Part shown: positions 7,852 through 16,955 of the stretch, in pieces
Layout: each line of letters begins with the position of its first letter
Numbering within the stretch: the first letter of the stretch is position 1
From: Flavobacterium branchiicola
Lineage (GTDB): Bacteria > Bacteroidota > Bacteroidia > Flavobacteriales > Flavobacteriaceae
DNA length: 64,000 bases
Assembly (NCBI RefSeq): GCF_018383905.1
Contig: NZ_JAGYWA010000004.1
Span: 1-64,000 of the forward strand
Direction of reading: 5' to 3'
Notes under the pieces: model-generated
Told to the model about the DNA's origin: nothing
Database searches by the model: none
The model's input: only the letters and a program-made list of their open reading frames with translations
Position numbers and translations under genes: made by a program

Positions 7852-8979
7852 TTATATTTCGCACAGTTTTTTTGCGGCACTCTCTAAAGTGAAATTGTCT
7901 TTGGCAAAGCAAAAACGAATTAATTTCTGGTCCTTATGATCAGAATAAAAAGTTGAAATTGGAATGGCGGCAACACCATGATCTGTAATTAGTTTTTTAC
8001 AGAAAGTTACATCATCCTCGTTTGAAATATTGGCATAAGAAGCAACCTGAAAATAAGTTCCTTCACAAGGTTTAAGTTCAAAGCGACTGTTTTGAAGAAG
8101 TTTTTGAAAATAATCTCGTTTTTCCTGATAGAATTTCCCAAGTAAGTTTACATCGACAACGTCTAGATATTCGCTAATGGCAAATTGAGAAATACTGTTA
8201 ACGCTGAAAACTAAAAACTGATGTACTTTTTTTATTTCTTTCATTAAATATTCCGGAGCAATTGTATAACCAATTTTCCATCCCGTAATATGAAATGATT
8301 TCCCGAAAGAGGAAACCATTACGCATCGATCGATAAGGAAACTTTTTGTGTGTGCCGAAATATGTTTTTCTTCAAAAGTAATATATTCGTAAACTTCATC
8401 AGACAGAACAATAATATCAGGATATTTTTCTAAAAGGATATTTAGCTGAAGAAAATCAGTTTCTGTTAAAATCTTTCCTGTCGGATTATGTGGATTATTG
8501 ATGATAATCATTCTGGTTTTATCGGAACAGGACTTTTCGATAGTTTCCCAGTTTGGCGTATAATCATTGTTTAAAGGTACACGAACTGGTTTTGCCTTGC
8601 AAAGTAGTACCGGAGATTCATAAGAATCATAACTTGGATCCAGAATAATTACTTCATCATTTTCTTTTACCAAAGCCAAAATAGTGGTAAAAATTCCCTG
8701 CGTCGCTCCAGCTGTAACCAAAAGCTCTAATTCAGGATGGATAATTCTGTTGTAAGAACTCTGAATTAATTTTGAAATTTGATTCATCAACGGCGGATAA
8801 CCTGCCATTGGTGTATATTGGTGCACATTTTCTTTTGCTAATCTTGCCACAATATCGGTCAGTCTTTCGTCAACAGGAAAATTTGGAAATCCCTGCGAAA
8901 GATTTATAGCATTATATTCAGTTGCCATTTTTGACATTACCGTAAAGATGCTTGTGGTGACATTTGGAAGTTTGCTCAT
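7852..8979 (-). CDS. PLP-dependent aminotransferase, methionine aminotransferase (YbdL)-like
   Basis: 375 residues of fold-type I class I/II. N-terminal INLSQGFPNFPVD, then INNPHNPTGKI, LSDEVYEY and the PLP-lysine segment SSFGKSFHITGWKIGY. This layout matches the YbdL / kynurenine aminotransferase group that transaminates methionine and aromatic amino acids with 2-oxo acids. The exact amino donor cannot be read from sequence. It is 48 nt downstream of the TonB-domain lipoprotein gene start on the same strand, with no clear functional link to it. Confidence 0.85.
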   Translation of the reverse strand: MSKLPNVTTSIFTVMSKMATEYNAINLSQGFPNFPVDERLTDIVARLAKENVHQYTPMAGYPPLMNQISKLIQSSYNRIIHPELELLVTAGATQGIFTTILALVKENDEVIILDPSYDSYESPVLLCKAKPVRVPLNNDYTPNWETIEKSCSDKTRMIIINNPHNPTGKILTETDFLQLNILLEKYPDIIVLSDEVYEYITFEEKHISAHTKSFLIDRCVMVSSFGKSFHITGWKIGYTIAPEYLMKEIKKVHQFLVFSVNSISQFAISEYLDVVDVNLLGKFYQEKRDYFQKLLQNSRFELKPCEGTYFQVASYANISNEDDVTFCKKLITDHGVAAIPISTFYSDHKDQKLIRFCFAKDNFTLESAAKKLCEI

Positions 8980-9027
8980 GATAAAATAAAATTAGAATGA
9001 AGCTGTTGGTTGAATCGAATATAAGGC

Positions 9028-9546
9028 TTAATCTTGATAATTATATGAATTATCCATAGGGATCGATAAGTGATAAAGTACCCTGACAAGTCTGTCATTA
9101 TTAGTTCCAGGAATCCATTTAGGGGCTTTTTTTAATACACGAATTGCTTCGTTTCCTGTGTTATAACCGACGTCTTTAGTTACTTTTATAGTACTCAAAG
9201 TGCCATCTTTTTCTACTACGAAATTTACTTCAACTATTCCTTTTACCGGAATTTCTTCTTCGTAATATTTGAAATTATATCTAATAAATTTCTGAAATCT
9301 CTCTATTCCTCCCTCAAAATCAGGTTTTACATCAATTGAATCAATATCGTATATTGTGGAGTCTTTTTTTATTTGAACTTCATTATTATTAATAGATTTT
9401 TCAACTTTATTGAGAGATTCGTCAAAGTTATTTTCTTTAGCAATTTTCTGTTCTGTTTGATCTTCTTTTGAAATTTTAGTTTTTGTAGAAGAATTACATT
9501 GTGTGAAACAGATCAAAATCAAAATTAACATCAAAATCTTTTTCAT
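9028..9546 (-). CDS. lipoprotein with TonB C-terminal domain
   Basis: 172 residues. The N-terminus (MKKILMLILILICFTQC) is a lipoprotein signal with the acylated Cys at about residue 17, followed by a charged linker. The last 80 residues carry the TonB C-terminal fold pattern (GIVEVNFVVEKDGTLSTIKV, then GNEAIRVLKKAPKWIPG). Unlike true TonB it has no N-terminal anchoring helix for ExbB/ExbD contact or proline-rich spacer. It is more likely an envelope protein using the domain for protein-protein contact than an energy transducer. Confidence 0.75.
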   Translation of the reverse strand: MKKILMLILILICFTQCNSSTKTKISKEDQTEQKIAKENNFDESLNKVEKSINNNEVQIKKDSTIYDIDSIDVKPDFEGGIERFQKFIRYNFKYYEEEIPVKGIVEVNFVVEKDGTLSTIKVTKDVGYNTGNEAIRVLKKAPKWIPGTNNDRLVRVLYHLSIPMDNSYNYQD

Positions 9547-9559
9547 TCTCTTAGATTAA

Positions 9560-10273
9560 TTACATTTTATGAATAATAAAAATCGTTGGTCGATTATGTA
9601 AATCAATTTTTAACTTTTTCCAATCGGCAACTTTCAAAGTTTTGATAAATTCTGTTGGCAAAGTAATATCTGTCGCAATACAAAGATGAGTTGACGGATT
9701 TAAAATCTGCAAAAGATCTTCAATAAGTTTATTGTTTCTGTATGGAGTTTCAATGAATAATTGCGACTGGTTTTTATCAGAGGATAATTTCTCGAAATGA
9801 CGAATTGCCAATTTTTTCTCGTCTTTATCAATAGGTAAATAACCATTAAAAGTAAAACTCTGACCATTCATTCCAGAAGCCATCATAGCTAATAGGATAG
9901 AAGAAGGACCAACTAACGGTACAACCTGAATTCCTTTTTCATGTGCTAGTTTTACAATTACAGCACCTGGATCTGCAACACCCGGACATCCGGCTTCGCT
10001 CATTAAACCCATATTTTTTCCTTCTAATAAAGGTTTGATGAAATCTAAATGCTCGCTTGGCTCTGTACGTTTGTTAAGGGTAAAAAGAACCAGTTCAGAT
10101 TGTTTTTTCTCGGGATAAACTGCTCTTATTGATTTTCGGGCCGTTTTGTCGTTTTCTACAATATAATGATCTATTAATTCTATACTTCTTCTTACTGTTT
10201 GTGGTAAAACATCCATAGGATCACTTTCGCCCATAGTTGTTGGAATTAAATATAATTTTCCTGGAAGTTTCAT
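9560..10273 (-). CDS. RsmI-like SAM-dependent methyltransferase (tetrapyrrole methylase fold)
   Basis: 237 residues, slightly shorter than E. coli RsmI. The N-terminus GKLYLIPTTMGES replaces the RsmI LYLVPTPIGN pattern, and the signature MSEAGCPGVADPGAVIV (about 114-130) corresponds to RsmI SDAGTPLISDPG. GPSSILLAMMASGMNGQ is the SAM-site loop. RsmI methylates the 2'-O of C1402 in 16S rRNA; this Bacteroidetes branch is divergent and the substrate is inferred. It lies 75 nt downstream of the phosphatase gene on the same strand. Confidence 0.75.
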   Translation of the reverse strand: MKLPGKLYLIPTTMGESDPMDVLPQTVRRSIELIDHYIVENDKTARKSIRAVYPEKKQSELVLFTLNKRTEPSEHLDFIKPLLEGKNMGLMSEAGCPGVADPGAVIVKLAHEKGIQVVPLVGPSSILLAMMASGMNGQSFTFNGYLPIDKDEKKLAIRHFEKLSSDKNQSQLFIETPYRNNKLIEDLLQILNPSTHLCIATDITLPTEFIKTLKVADWKKLKIDLHNRPTIFIIHKM

Positions 10274-10347
10274 TTGATAGTATTTTAGTGTTTAAAAAGA
10301 AAATGTATTTCAATTATTACTTTTAATAATTAAAATACATTGAGAAT

Positions 10348-10815
10348 TTATGAATGTTTTTTGATCAGTTTTTGTGCAATAATGTCTGCTACTTCGTTCA
10401 GCATTTCGTAGACATTGTCAAAACCATTAACGGCTCCAAAGTAAGGATCAGGAACATCAACATTTTCATCTGGAAATAATTCATTTAAAATCAAATGAAC
10501 TTTATTCTTGTGCTCCGGTGTTTTAGCAAGTTGAGTGACATCGCGGTAATTTGAATTATCCATGACGTAGATATAATCAAATTCATCAAAATCAGAAGTT
10601 TTAAATTGCCTGCCTTTTTGATTGTCGATGCATAAACCATTTTTTTGGGCAACGGCTATAGATCTTTTGTCGGGTGCATGGCCTACATGCCAGGATCCGG
10701 TTCCGGCAGAATCTACAATAAATTTATCCTGAGGTAACTTTGATGCTAAAATTCCTTCGGCTAAAGGAGATCTGCAAATATTACCAAGACAAACCATTAA
10801 AATTTTTACTGGCAT
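10348..10815 (-). CDS. low-molecular-weight protein-tyrosine phosphatase
   Basis: 155 residues. The catalytic P-loop VCLGNICRSPLAEG begins at residue 8 (C9 nucleophile, R15 phosphate binding) and the general acid Asp is in VPDPYFG near residue 122. The length is standard for LMW-PTPs. It follows dnaA by 9 nt, so it is probably cotranscribed with dnaA and the RsmI-like gene. The physiological substrate is unknown. Confidence 0.9.
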   Translation of the reverse strand: MPVKILMVCLGNICRSPLAEGILASKLPQDKFIVDSAGTGSWHVGHAPDKRSIAVAQKNGLCIDNQKGRQFKTSDFDEFDYIYVMDNSNYRDVTQLAKTPEHKNKVHLILNELFPDENVDVPDPYFGAVNGFDNVYEMLNEVADIIAQKLIKKHS

Positions 10816-10824
10816 GATTCGCGT

Positions 10825-12252
10825 TTATAGCGTTAGTTTTTTGTTGATATCTTCGACAAATTTTTTGAATTGTTTGTCTGTAGAAACTAAATTGTCAACT
10901 GTTTTACAAGCATGTAAAACGGTAGCGTGATCGCGGTCTCCAATTTGTGAACCAATATTTGCTAAAGAAGCCTTAGTGAATTTCTTTGCAAAAAACATGG
11001 CCAATTGTCTCGCTTGTACAACATGCCTCTTTCTGGTTTTAGATTGAAGTGTTTCAATATCTAATTGGAAATAATCAGATACAATTTTTTGAATATAATC
11101 GATAGAGATTTCTCTCTTTACGTTTTTAACAAATTTCTCTACAACGCTTTTCGCAAGTTCAATCGTAACTTCTTTTTTGTTGAAAGAAGACTGAGCGATT
11201 AACGAAATAATTGCGCCTTCAAGTTCTCTAACGTTAGATTTGATATTGCGAGCAACATATTCTAATATATCTTCTGGCATTTCAACACCATCGCGATAAA
11301 GAATGTTCTTTAAGATTGAAATACGTGTTTCGTAATCAGGCTGATGCAATTCTGCAGACAATCCCCATTTAAAACGAGACAATAAACGTTGTTCAATGTC
11401 CTGCATATCAACAGGAGCTTTATCTGAAGTTAAAATTACCTGTTTTCCGTTTTGGTGCAGGTAATTAAAAATATGGAAGAAAACGTCCTGAGTTCCTGAT
11501 TTACCAGATAAAAACTGAACATCGTCAATAATTAAAACATCAATCAGCTGATAAAAATGAATGAAATCATTACGATTATTCTTTTTTACAGAGTCAATAT
11601 ATTGTTGTGTGAAAATTTCGGCAGAAATATATAAAACCGTTTTTTCAGGGTATTTATCTTTTACTTCAACACCAATAGCGTGTGCTAAGTGTGTTTTTCC
11701 TAAACCAACTCCTCCAAAAATTAATAATGGATTAAAAGAAGTTCCTCCAGGTTTGTTGGCAACAGCCATACCTGCAGAACGGGCTAAACGGTTTGAATCT
11801 CCTTCCAGGAAATTGTCAAAACTGTAGTTAGGGTTTAGTTGTGATTCAATTTTCAGGTTTCTGATTCCCGGAATTACAAAAGGATTTTTAAGCTCTGGAT
11901 TTAAGTTTTTAAACGGAGCATCAACCTCTTGCGGTTTCATAGGCACTCTGTTGGAACTTGGCAGCTGTTCGGTAAACGGCTGTTTGTTTCCATAAGTGTT
12001 TTCCATTTTAATTTTATAGAGTAACTTTGCGTTTTTTCCCAGTTCTTTGGTAAGCGCAACTTTCAATAATTTAACGTAATGTTCTTCCAGCCATTCGTAG
12101 AAGAATTTACTAGGTACCTGAATATATAATGCGTTGTCGGTTAGCTCAACTGATTTGATTGGTTCAAACCAAGTTTTATATGCTTGATCTTGAATATTGT
12201 CTTTTATAAAGGACAAACAGTTTTCCCATACCGATTGAGCAGTTTTAGTCAT
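10825..12252 (-). CDS. dnaA: chromosomal replication initiator DnaA
   Basis: 475 residues. Domain I (1-80) includes WENCLSFIKDNI; a linker follows to about 130. The AAA+ domain III has Walker A FGGVGLGKTHLAHA, Walker B VLIIDDVQFLSGK and the arginine-finger region EQRLLSRFKWGL. Domain IV ends with the DNA-binding signature IGDRDHATVLHACKTV. It binds DnaA boxes at oriC, opens the origin and recruits the helicase. It heads the minus-strand block running to 1436, with YbgC divergent on the other side. Confidence 0.97.
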   Translation of the reverse strand: MTKTAQSVWENCLSFIKDNIQDQAYKTWFEPIKSVELTDNALYIQVPSKFFYEWLEEHYVKLLKVALTKELGKNAKLLYKIKMENTYGNKQPFTEQLPSSNRVPMKPQEVDAPFKNLNPELKNPFVIPGIRNLKIESQLNPNYSFDNFLEGDSNRLARSAGMAVANKPGGTSFNPLLIFGGVGLGKTHLAHAIGVEVKDKYPEKTVLYISAEIFTQQYIDSVKKNNRNDFIHFYQLIDVLIIDDVQFLSGKSGTQDVFFHIFNYLHQNGKQVILTSDKAPVDMQDIEQRLLSRFKWGLSAELHQPDYETRISILKNILYRDGVEMPEDILEYVARNIKSNVRELEGAIISLIAQSSFNKKEVTIELAKSVVEKFVKNVKREISIDYIQKIVSDYFQLDIETLQSKTRKRHVVQARQLAMFFAKKFTKASLANIGSQIGDRDHATVLHACKTVDNLVSTDKQFKKFVEDINKKLTL

Positions 12253-12438
12253 AGATTCAGATAAGTTTTTTATTATTGATAAAGATTCTCCTAATAAAAA
12301 AGGAGTAAATTTTTTCCGTATTTCGGGATAACAAATATGTGAACAAATTTCTGTAAAAAAAAATATTTTGGACTCTAATTTTATAAAAAAATGTTGTAAG
12401 TGAACTTTAAAAATTTAATTTTTTTTAATCTATAAATA
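12253..12438. other. AT-rich intergenic region upstream of dnaA
   Basis: 186 bp of very AT-rich DNA between divergent dnaA and the YbgC-like gene; it must hold both promoters. One imperfect DnaA-box-like string TGTGAACAA occurs near 12341, but no cluster of boxes was seen, so it is not called an origin. Confidence 0.4.
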
Positions 12439-12843
12439 ATGAAAAATCATCAAACGCAAGTGCGTGTTCGTTACTCAGAAACCGACCAAATGGGCGTCGT
12501 TTATCACGGAAATTATGTACCGTATTTTGAGATCGGACGCGTGGAATGGCTTAGAAATAAAGGGATTTCGTATGCAAGCATGGAAGAAAGCGGTATTGGA
12601 TTGCCGATTGTTTCAATGCAAATTAATTATAAAAAATCAGCGCGTTATGATGAGCTCTTAACAATTCATACCACTTTCAAAAGTCAGTCGTCTGTTAAGA
12701 TTGAATTTGATTGCGAGATCTATAATGAAGCGAATGAGTTATTAACAACGGCAGTGTTTATTTTAGTATTTATTTCGTTAAAAACAGGTCGCCCAACTGC
12801 CCCTCCAGATTACATTTTAGAATTATTTAAAACACTAGTATAA
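12439..12843 (+). CDS. YbgC-type acyl-CoA thioesterase (hot-dog fold)
   Basis: 134 residues. The N-terminal RVRYSETDQMGVVYHGNYVPYFEIGR is read in parts as YSETDQMGVVYHGNY, the 4-hydroxybenzoyl-CoA thioesterase / YbgC signature with catalytic Asp (residue 16). YbgC enzymes hydrolyse short-chain or hydroxyacyl-CoA thioesters in the cytoplasm. In many bacteria ybgC sits with tol-pal; here it stands alone next to dnaA. A hairpin at 12847-12867 closes the gene. Confidence 0.88.
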   Translation: MKNHQTQVRVRYSETDQMGVVYHGNYVPYFEIGRVEWLRNKGISYASMEESGIGLPIVSMQINYKKSARYDELLTIHTTFKSQSSVKIEFDCEIYNEANELLTTAVFILVFISLKTGRPTAPPDYILELFKTLV

Positions 12844-12846
12844 TTG

Positions 12847-12867
12847 TTAAAACGAACTGCGTTTTAA
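12847..12867. terminator. hairpin between convergent genes
   Basis: TTAAAACG (12847-12854) pairs perfectly with CGTTTTAA (12860-12867) over a 5-nt loop, between the YbgC-like gene and convergent yigZ. The stem has few G-C pairs. Confidence 0.6.
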
Positions 12868-12874
12868 TGTTAAT

Positions 12875-13507
12875 TTATATAATTTTAATATCGATTTCAA
12901 ACATTAAATCAAAAATGTCGAATACTGATTCGGCATTTTTTTTTCGTGTTTTTGTCGTTATTTTGCCAATTGGTAGTCCGGAAACTTCATCAAATTCCAT
13001 TTCTTGAGAGGTGATTTCCAGTTTCTTTTCTTTGATAACACGCATTACTTTATTCATGTTTTTATAATCAAAAGAGATTAAAAAATGGACGTCAATGGTC
13101 TTTTCTACAATTTCACAAACATCAAGAGTCATTTGTGCGGTTGTTTTATAAGCGGTGATTAGTCCGCCAACGCCTAATTTTACACCGCCAAAAATACGAA
13201 CTACAACTACCAATATATTGGTAAGTCCAAATGATTGTATTTGACCATAAATGGGAGCGCCTGCCGTGTTGCTTGGTTCCCCGTCATCATTAGCCCGGTA
13301 CGATATTTTAGGCGCGGTTCCTAATTGATAAGCGTAACAATAATGTACAGCATGCGGATGAAGCTTTTTTAAGTCTTCAATAATTGGTTTTACTTCTTCT
13401 TCGCTTTCAATAGGAAAAGCATAACCAAAGAATTTACTGCCTTTTTCTTTAAAAAGCACTTCTTCAGATTCAAAAGCAATAGTTTGATACGTATCGTTAA
13501 ATTCCAA
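12875..13507 (-). CDS. YigZ/IMPACT family protein
   Basis: 210 residues with N-terminal UPF0029 domain: FKEKGSKFFGYAFPI, HPHAVHYCYAYQLG, RANDDGEPSNTAGAPIYGQI and VVVVRIFGGVKLGVGGL, all diagnostic of the YigZ/IMPACT family. The C-terminal 70 residues form the ferredoxin-like second domain. Molecular function is not established; IMPACT regulates GCN2 in eukaryotes. The start is a TTG at 13507, as no in-frame ATG is close by. Confidence 0.85.
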   Translation of the reverse strand: MEFNDTYQTIAFESEEVLFKEKGSKFFGYAFPIESEEEVKPIIEDLKKLHPHAVHYCYAYQLGTAPKISYRANDDGEPSNTAGAPIYGQIQSFGLTNILVVVVRIFGGVKLGVGGLITAYKTTAQMTLDVCEIVEKTIDVHFLISFDYKNMNKVMRVIKEKKLEITSQEMEFDEVSGLPIGKITTKTRKKNAESVFDIFDLMFEIDIKII

Positions 13508-13544
13508 AAGGTAAATTTCTAAATTGTATTTAATGTTTTTTTTT

Positions 13545-13690
13545 TTGCCGCGAATTGCACGAATCTACACAAATTATTTTAGTAATAATTATGATAAAGC
13601 TTTGCGAACTTTGTATTCTTATGAACTCAAACCTTTGGAAACTTTGCGTAAAACTTAGCGCTCTTTGCGGTTAAAATACGCCAAGAATTT
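13545..13690. repeat. half copies of two intergenic repeat families
   Basis: TTTGCCGCGAATTGCACGAA (from about 13545) is a diverged half of the hairpin at 53654-53732. It is followed, after a gap, by TTTGGAAACTTTGCGTAAAA and TTAGCGCTCTTTGCGGTTAA (about 13632-13675), strings built of CTTTG/CTTAG blocks like the octamer ladders elsewhere in the window. No complete hairpin forms here. Confidence 0.45.
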
Positions 13691-13729
13691 AAAAAAAAAC
13701 ATTTTAATCTGCGGTAAAATATTCTTAAG

Positions 13730-14332
13730 TTATAGTATTTTTTTATCAAATAAATCTACAACATCTTCTTCTCCTACTTGTAAATTCCAAACATTGAATC
13801 CTAAAGCAGCAGCCGAATCTGTGTTTTCTTTTTTGTCATCAATAAACAAAGTTCGCTTTGGGGATAGTTCATGCTTATTGATTAAATATTGAAAAACATC
13901 AGCGTTTGGTTTTCTCATTCCAATTTCAAATGAAAAGTAGACTTTTTCAAAACATTGATAGAAATCACTGTAAAACGAAACTCCGCTTACATTTTCAAAA
14001 GTTTCAATATGAATAGAGTCGGTATTACTTAATAAAAATAGACGATATTTTTTAGTCAGCATTTGTAAAAACTCTAAACGATAGAGAGGAAAGTCTGCCA
14101 AAATTGCATTCCATGCTTTTAGAATTTCTTCGATTGAAGCATTTGGAAGTTCTTTTTGAAAGCCCGAAAGAAAATCATCATGTGAAATGTCTCCGGTTTC
14201 AAACAAGATATTCAGGCGGTCCAATTCAGAAGTCCACTCCGTTAAGCCTAATTTCTGTAATCCCGAAATAGTGGCCTGTTTATCTAAATTGATAAAAATA
14301 TCTCCGAAGTCAAAAATTATAGTATCAATCAT
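13730..14332 (-). CDS. HAD-superfamily phosphatase, YihX-like
   Basis: 200 residues. Motif I is IIFDFGDIFINLD, of the YihX style (FDLGNVIVDID) where the second Asp of DxD is replaced. Motif II is LLSNTDS, the motif III lysine is in GMRKPNADVF, and motif IV is FIDDKKENTDSA. YihX dephosphorylates glucose-1-phosphate; the substrate here is not determinable. The start overlaps the ribD stop by 8 nt, so the two are probably cotranslated. That raises the possibility of a role in removing phosphate from the riboflavin pathway intermediate, which is inference only. Confidence 0.8.
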   Translation of the reverse strand: MIDTIIFDFGDIFINLDKQATISGLQKLGLTEWTSELDRLNILFETGDISHDDFLSGFQKELPNASIEEILKAWNAILADFPLYRLEFLQMLTKKYRLFLLSNTDSIHIETFENVSGVSFYSDFYQCFEKVYFSFEIGMRKPNADVFQYLINKHELSPKRTLFIDDKKENTDSAAALGFNVWNLQVGEEDVVDLFDKKIL

Positions 14333-15374
14333 GATTTCTAAGGTATATTAATTCGTCGTTTTGAATAAAACTTTTGGTTTTAGTTCGCTTTTGAATAACT
14401 GGTGCTTTTGTTCCTTTATTAAAAGTAGTTTTACCAATAAAGATGCGGGCTTCATCCCCAATACCTTCGTTGATAAAAGTTTGTAAAGTTTGCAAACCAC
14501 CTTCAATAATAATAGACTGAATTTGGTTTTGATATAAAACCGCAATGATTTGAGGAATTATATTTTTACTAAAATCAATTACTACAAAGGTAGTGTTTTC
14601 TGTGGATAGGTTATTTGACGATTTTGTAAATACAAGCGTTTTTACAGTATCATCAAAAATAAAACTCTCTTTTGAAATGCGATTGTTTTGGTCTAAAACA
14701 ACTCGCACAGGATTGTTTCCTGCCCAGTCTCTGGTATTTAATTTTGGGTTATCATCAATCACGGTCTGAGTACCAACCAAAATGGCTTGCTCTTCACTAC
14801 GCCATTTATGAACTAATTGTCTCGAATAAGTATTCGTAATCCAGACAGGTTTACGCTCCTGATCAATTTGTTTTTCGGGTGCGAGAAAACCATCTTCACT
14901 TTCGGCCCATTTTAAAATGATATATGGTCTCTTTTTTTGATGAAAAGTAAAAAAGCGTTTGTTGAGTTCGTTACATTCATTTTCTAGAATGCCAACCGTA
15001 ACATTTACTCCCGCTGCAATTAATTTTTTAATTCCGTTGCCGGCTACTTTTTCATTTGGATCAACAGTTCCAACAACTACGTTAGGAATTTCATGAGTAA
15101 TAATTAAATCACAACATGGCGGTGTTTTTCCAAAATGACTGCAGGGCTCTAAGCTTACATATATAGTAGCCTTTTTTAATAACGATTTATCTTTTACAGA
15201 ACGAACCGCATTTACTTCGGCATGTGGTTCTCCTGCTTTTTTATGCCAGCCTTCCCCAATTATTTTATTGTCATAAACAATTACGCTTCCAACCATCGGA
15301 TTCGGATAAGTAGTTCCAAAACCGTTTTGAGCAAGTTCGATACAGCGCTTTATGTATTTCTCATGTATATTCAC
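14325..15374 (-). CDS. ribD: bifunctional riboflavin biosynthesis deaminase/reductase RibD
   Basis: 349 residues. The N-terminal deaminase (1-145) has HAEVNAV and EPCSHFGKTPPCCDL for zinc and catalysis. The C-terminal reductase (from about 146) has ILKWAESEDGFLAP, GTQTVIDDNPKLNTR and SIIIEGGLQTLQTF. The protein deaminates the pyrimidinone and reduces the ribosyl side chain with NADPH, two consecutive cytoplasmic steps of flavin synthesis. Length is normal. It overlaps the HAD phosphatase gene downstream by 8 nt and is divergent from the GNAT gene. Confidence 0.95.
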   Translation of the reverse strand: MNIHEKYIKRCIELAQNGFGTTYPNPMVGSVIVYDNKIIGEGWHKKAGEPHAEVNAVRSVKDKSLLKKATIYVSLEPCSHFGKTPPCCDLIITHEIPNVVVGTVDPNEKVAGNGIKKLIAAGVNVTVGILENECNELNKRFFTFHQKKRPYIILKWAESEDGFLAPEKQIDQERKPVWITNTYSRQLVHKWRSEEQAILVGTQTVIDDNPKLNTRDWAGNNPVRVVLDQNNRISKESFIFDDTVKTLVFTKSSNNLSTENTTFVVIDFSKNIIPQIIAVLYQNQIQSIIIEGGLQTLQTFINEGIGDEARIFIGKTTFNKGTKAPVIQKRTKTKSFIQNDELIYLRNHD

Positions 15375-15449
15375 GGTACAAAAATAGTTATTTTGTGATT
15401 AATCTTCATAGTTATAAGGATTGATAAGACTCTATCGAAAAAGTATTTT

Positions 15450-15457
15450 TACTTTTG
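15450..15457 (+). promoter_or_regulatory. -7 promoter element for the GNAT gene
   Basis: TACTTTTG matches TAnnTTTG, 26 bp before the ATG at 15484. A TTG at 15421-15423 is a possible but widely spaced -33 box. Confidence 0.45.
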
Positions 15458-15483
15458 TAGTTATATTACATTAATAAAGGAAT

Positions 15484-15969
15484 ATGGAAAATTGGAACAT
15501 AAGACCAATTAAGAAAGAAGATAATCAGGCAGTTGCCAAATTAATACGATCAGTTTTTGACGAAATGGAAATTCCAAAAGTAGGTACAGCATATGCAGAT
15601 CCTTATTTAGATTTAATGTATGAAGAGTACAATAAACCAAGATCTGTATATTTTGTGGTAGAAAAGGAAGGGCAGATTTTGGGTTGTTGCGGAATTGCTC
15701 CTTTAGAGAATGGTGCCGCAGAAATTTGTGAGCTGCAAAAAATGTATTTTTTACCGGAAACCCGCGGATTAGGAATTGGAAGTCAGATGATGGAAAAATG
15801 TCTGGAACAGGCAAGAAGTTTTGGATTTGAAAAATGTTATATAGAGACAATGCCTTTTATGCTGGCTGCTCAAAAATTATATAAAAAATCAGGTTTTGAA
15901 TATTTAAATGCTCCGTTAGGAAATACTGGGCACAGTTCTTGCCCGGTTTGGATGTTGAAAGTTTTGTAA
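15484..15969 (+). CDS. GNAT family N-acetyltransferase
   Basis: 161 residues with the GNAT acetyl-CoA loop in YFLPETRGLGIGSQMMEKCL (R-G-x-G-I-G) and the C-terminal KLYKKSGFEYL motif. It transfers an acetyl group from acetyl-CoA; substrate unknown. It is 82 nt upstream of prmC on the same strand, but no functional link is evident. Confidence 0.85.
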   Translation: MENWNIRPIKKEDNQAVAKLIRSVFDEMEIPKVGTAYADPYLDLMYEEYNKPRSVYFVVEKEGQILGCCGIAPLENGAAEICELQKMYFLPETRGLGIGSQMMEKCLEQARSFGFEKCYIETMPFMLAAQKLYKKSGFEYLNAPLGNTGHSSCPVWMLKVL

Positions 15970-16051
15970 GATCTGTTGTAACAAATTTGATTTTAACGGA
16001 CTTATTTAGAAGGAAATCGGCTTTGCTGAAAAATAATACTCAAATACCGAG

Positions 16052-16906
16052 ATGAAAATTAAACAATACCGCACACAATTTATAAAAGAATTATCGCCTT
16101 TTTACGATGCGTACGAAGCGGAGAGTTTTTTCTATTTAATATTAGAAGATAAACATAAGTTAAGGCAGATTGATCTAGCGCTTAATCATGAATTAAATTT
16201 TGCCGAAAATGATTTTGTAGTTTGGAATTCACTATTAGCTCAGCTAAAAAAGGAAGTTCCGATTCAATATCTATTAGGGAAAACAAGTTTTTATGGTTTG
16301 GATTTTGAAGTAAATGAGAATGTTTTAATTCCAAGACCGGAAACAGAAGAATTGGTTGACTGGATCATTAATGAAAATAAAGGGATTGATAAATCTAAAG
16401 AAATTAAGATTTTAGATATAGGAACGGGAAGTGGTTGTATCGCAATTTCACTGGCTAAAAATCTTCCGAATGCAAAAGTTTATGCAATTGATGTTTCTAA
16501 AAAAGCATTAGAAACAGCAAAGCTTAATGCGATAAATAATAAGGTTGAAGTAACTTTTATGCTTAAAGATGTATTGCAATTAGAAGTTTTAAAGTCTGAT
16601 TATGATATTATTGTTTCAAATCCTCCTTACGTTCGCAATTTAGAAAAAGTAGAAATCAAAAAGAATGTTCTGGATTATGAACCGCATTTGGCTCTTTTTG
16701 TGGAAGATAATAATGCCTTAATTTTCTATAAAAAAATTGCAGAATTAGCTAAGAAAAATCTTTTAGAAAACGGACAGCTTTATTTTGAAATTAATCAATA
16801 TTTAGGATCTGAAACTAAAGAAATGCTGGAGAAAATGGATTTCAAAAACACAGAACTCCGAAAAGATATTTACGATAATGATCGTATGATTAAATCAAAT
16901 ATTTAG
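16052..16906 (+). CDS. prmC: release factor glutamine methyltransferase PrmC
   Basis: 284 residues. The N-terminal helical domain (1-95) is followed by LLGKTSFYGLDFEVNENVLI, RPETEELVDWI, the SAM-binding loop ILDIGTGSGCIAISLAKNLP and the catalytic NPPY (IIVSNPPYVRN, about residue 190). PrmC methylates the GGQ glutamine of RF1 and RF2, needed for efficient termination. Length and motifs are complete. Confidence 0.94.
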   Translation: MKIKQYRTQFIKELSPFYDAYEAESFFYLILEDKHKLRQIDLALNHELNFAENDFVVWNSLLAQLKKEVPIQYLLGKTSFYGLDFEVNENVLIPRPETEELVDWIINENKGIDKSKEIKILDIGTGSGCIAISLAKNLPNAKVYAIDVSKKALETAKLNAINNKVEVTFMLKDVLQLEVLKSDYDIIVSNPPYVRNLEKVEIKKNVLDYEPHLALFVEDNNALIFYKKIAELAKKNLLENGQLYFEINQYLGSETKEMLEKMDFKNTELRKDIYDNDRMIKSNI

Positions 16907-16955
16907 CTTTAATTTTCAGTCAAAGTTTTTTTTAGAATAAACTGTGATTGAGGAC

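Noticed and set aside
12253..12438. oriC next to dnaA
   Set aside because: Only one imperfect DnaA-box-like string was seen; no cluster or clear unwinding element could be shown.
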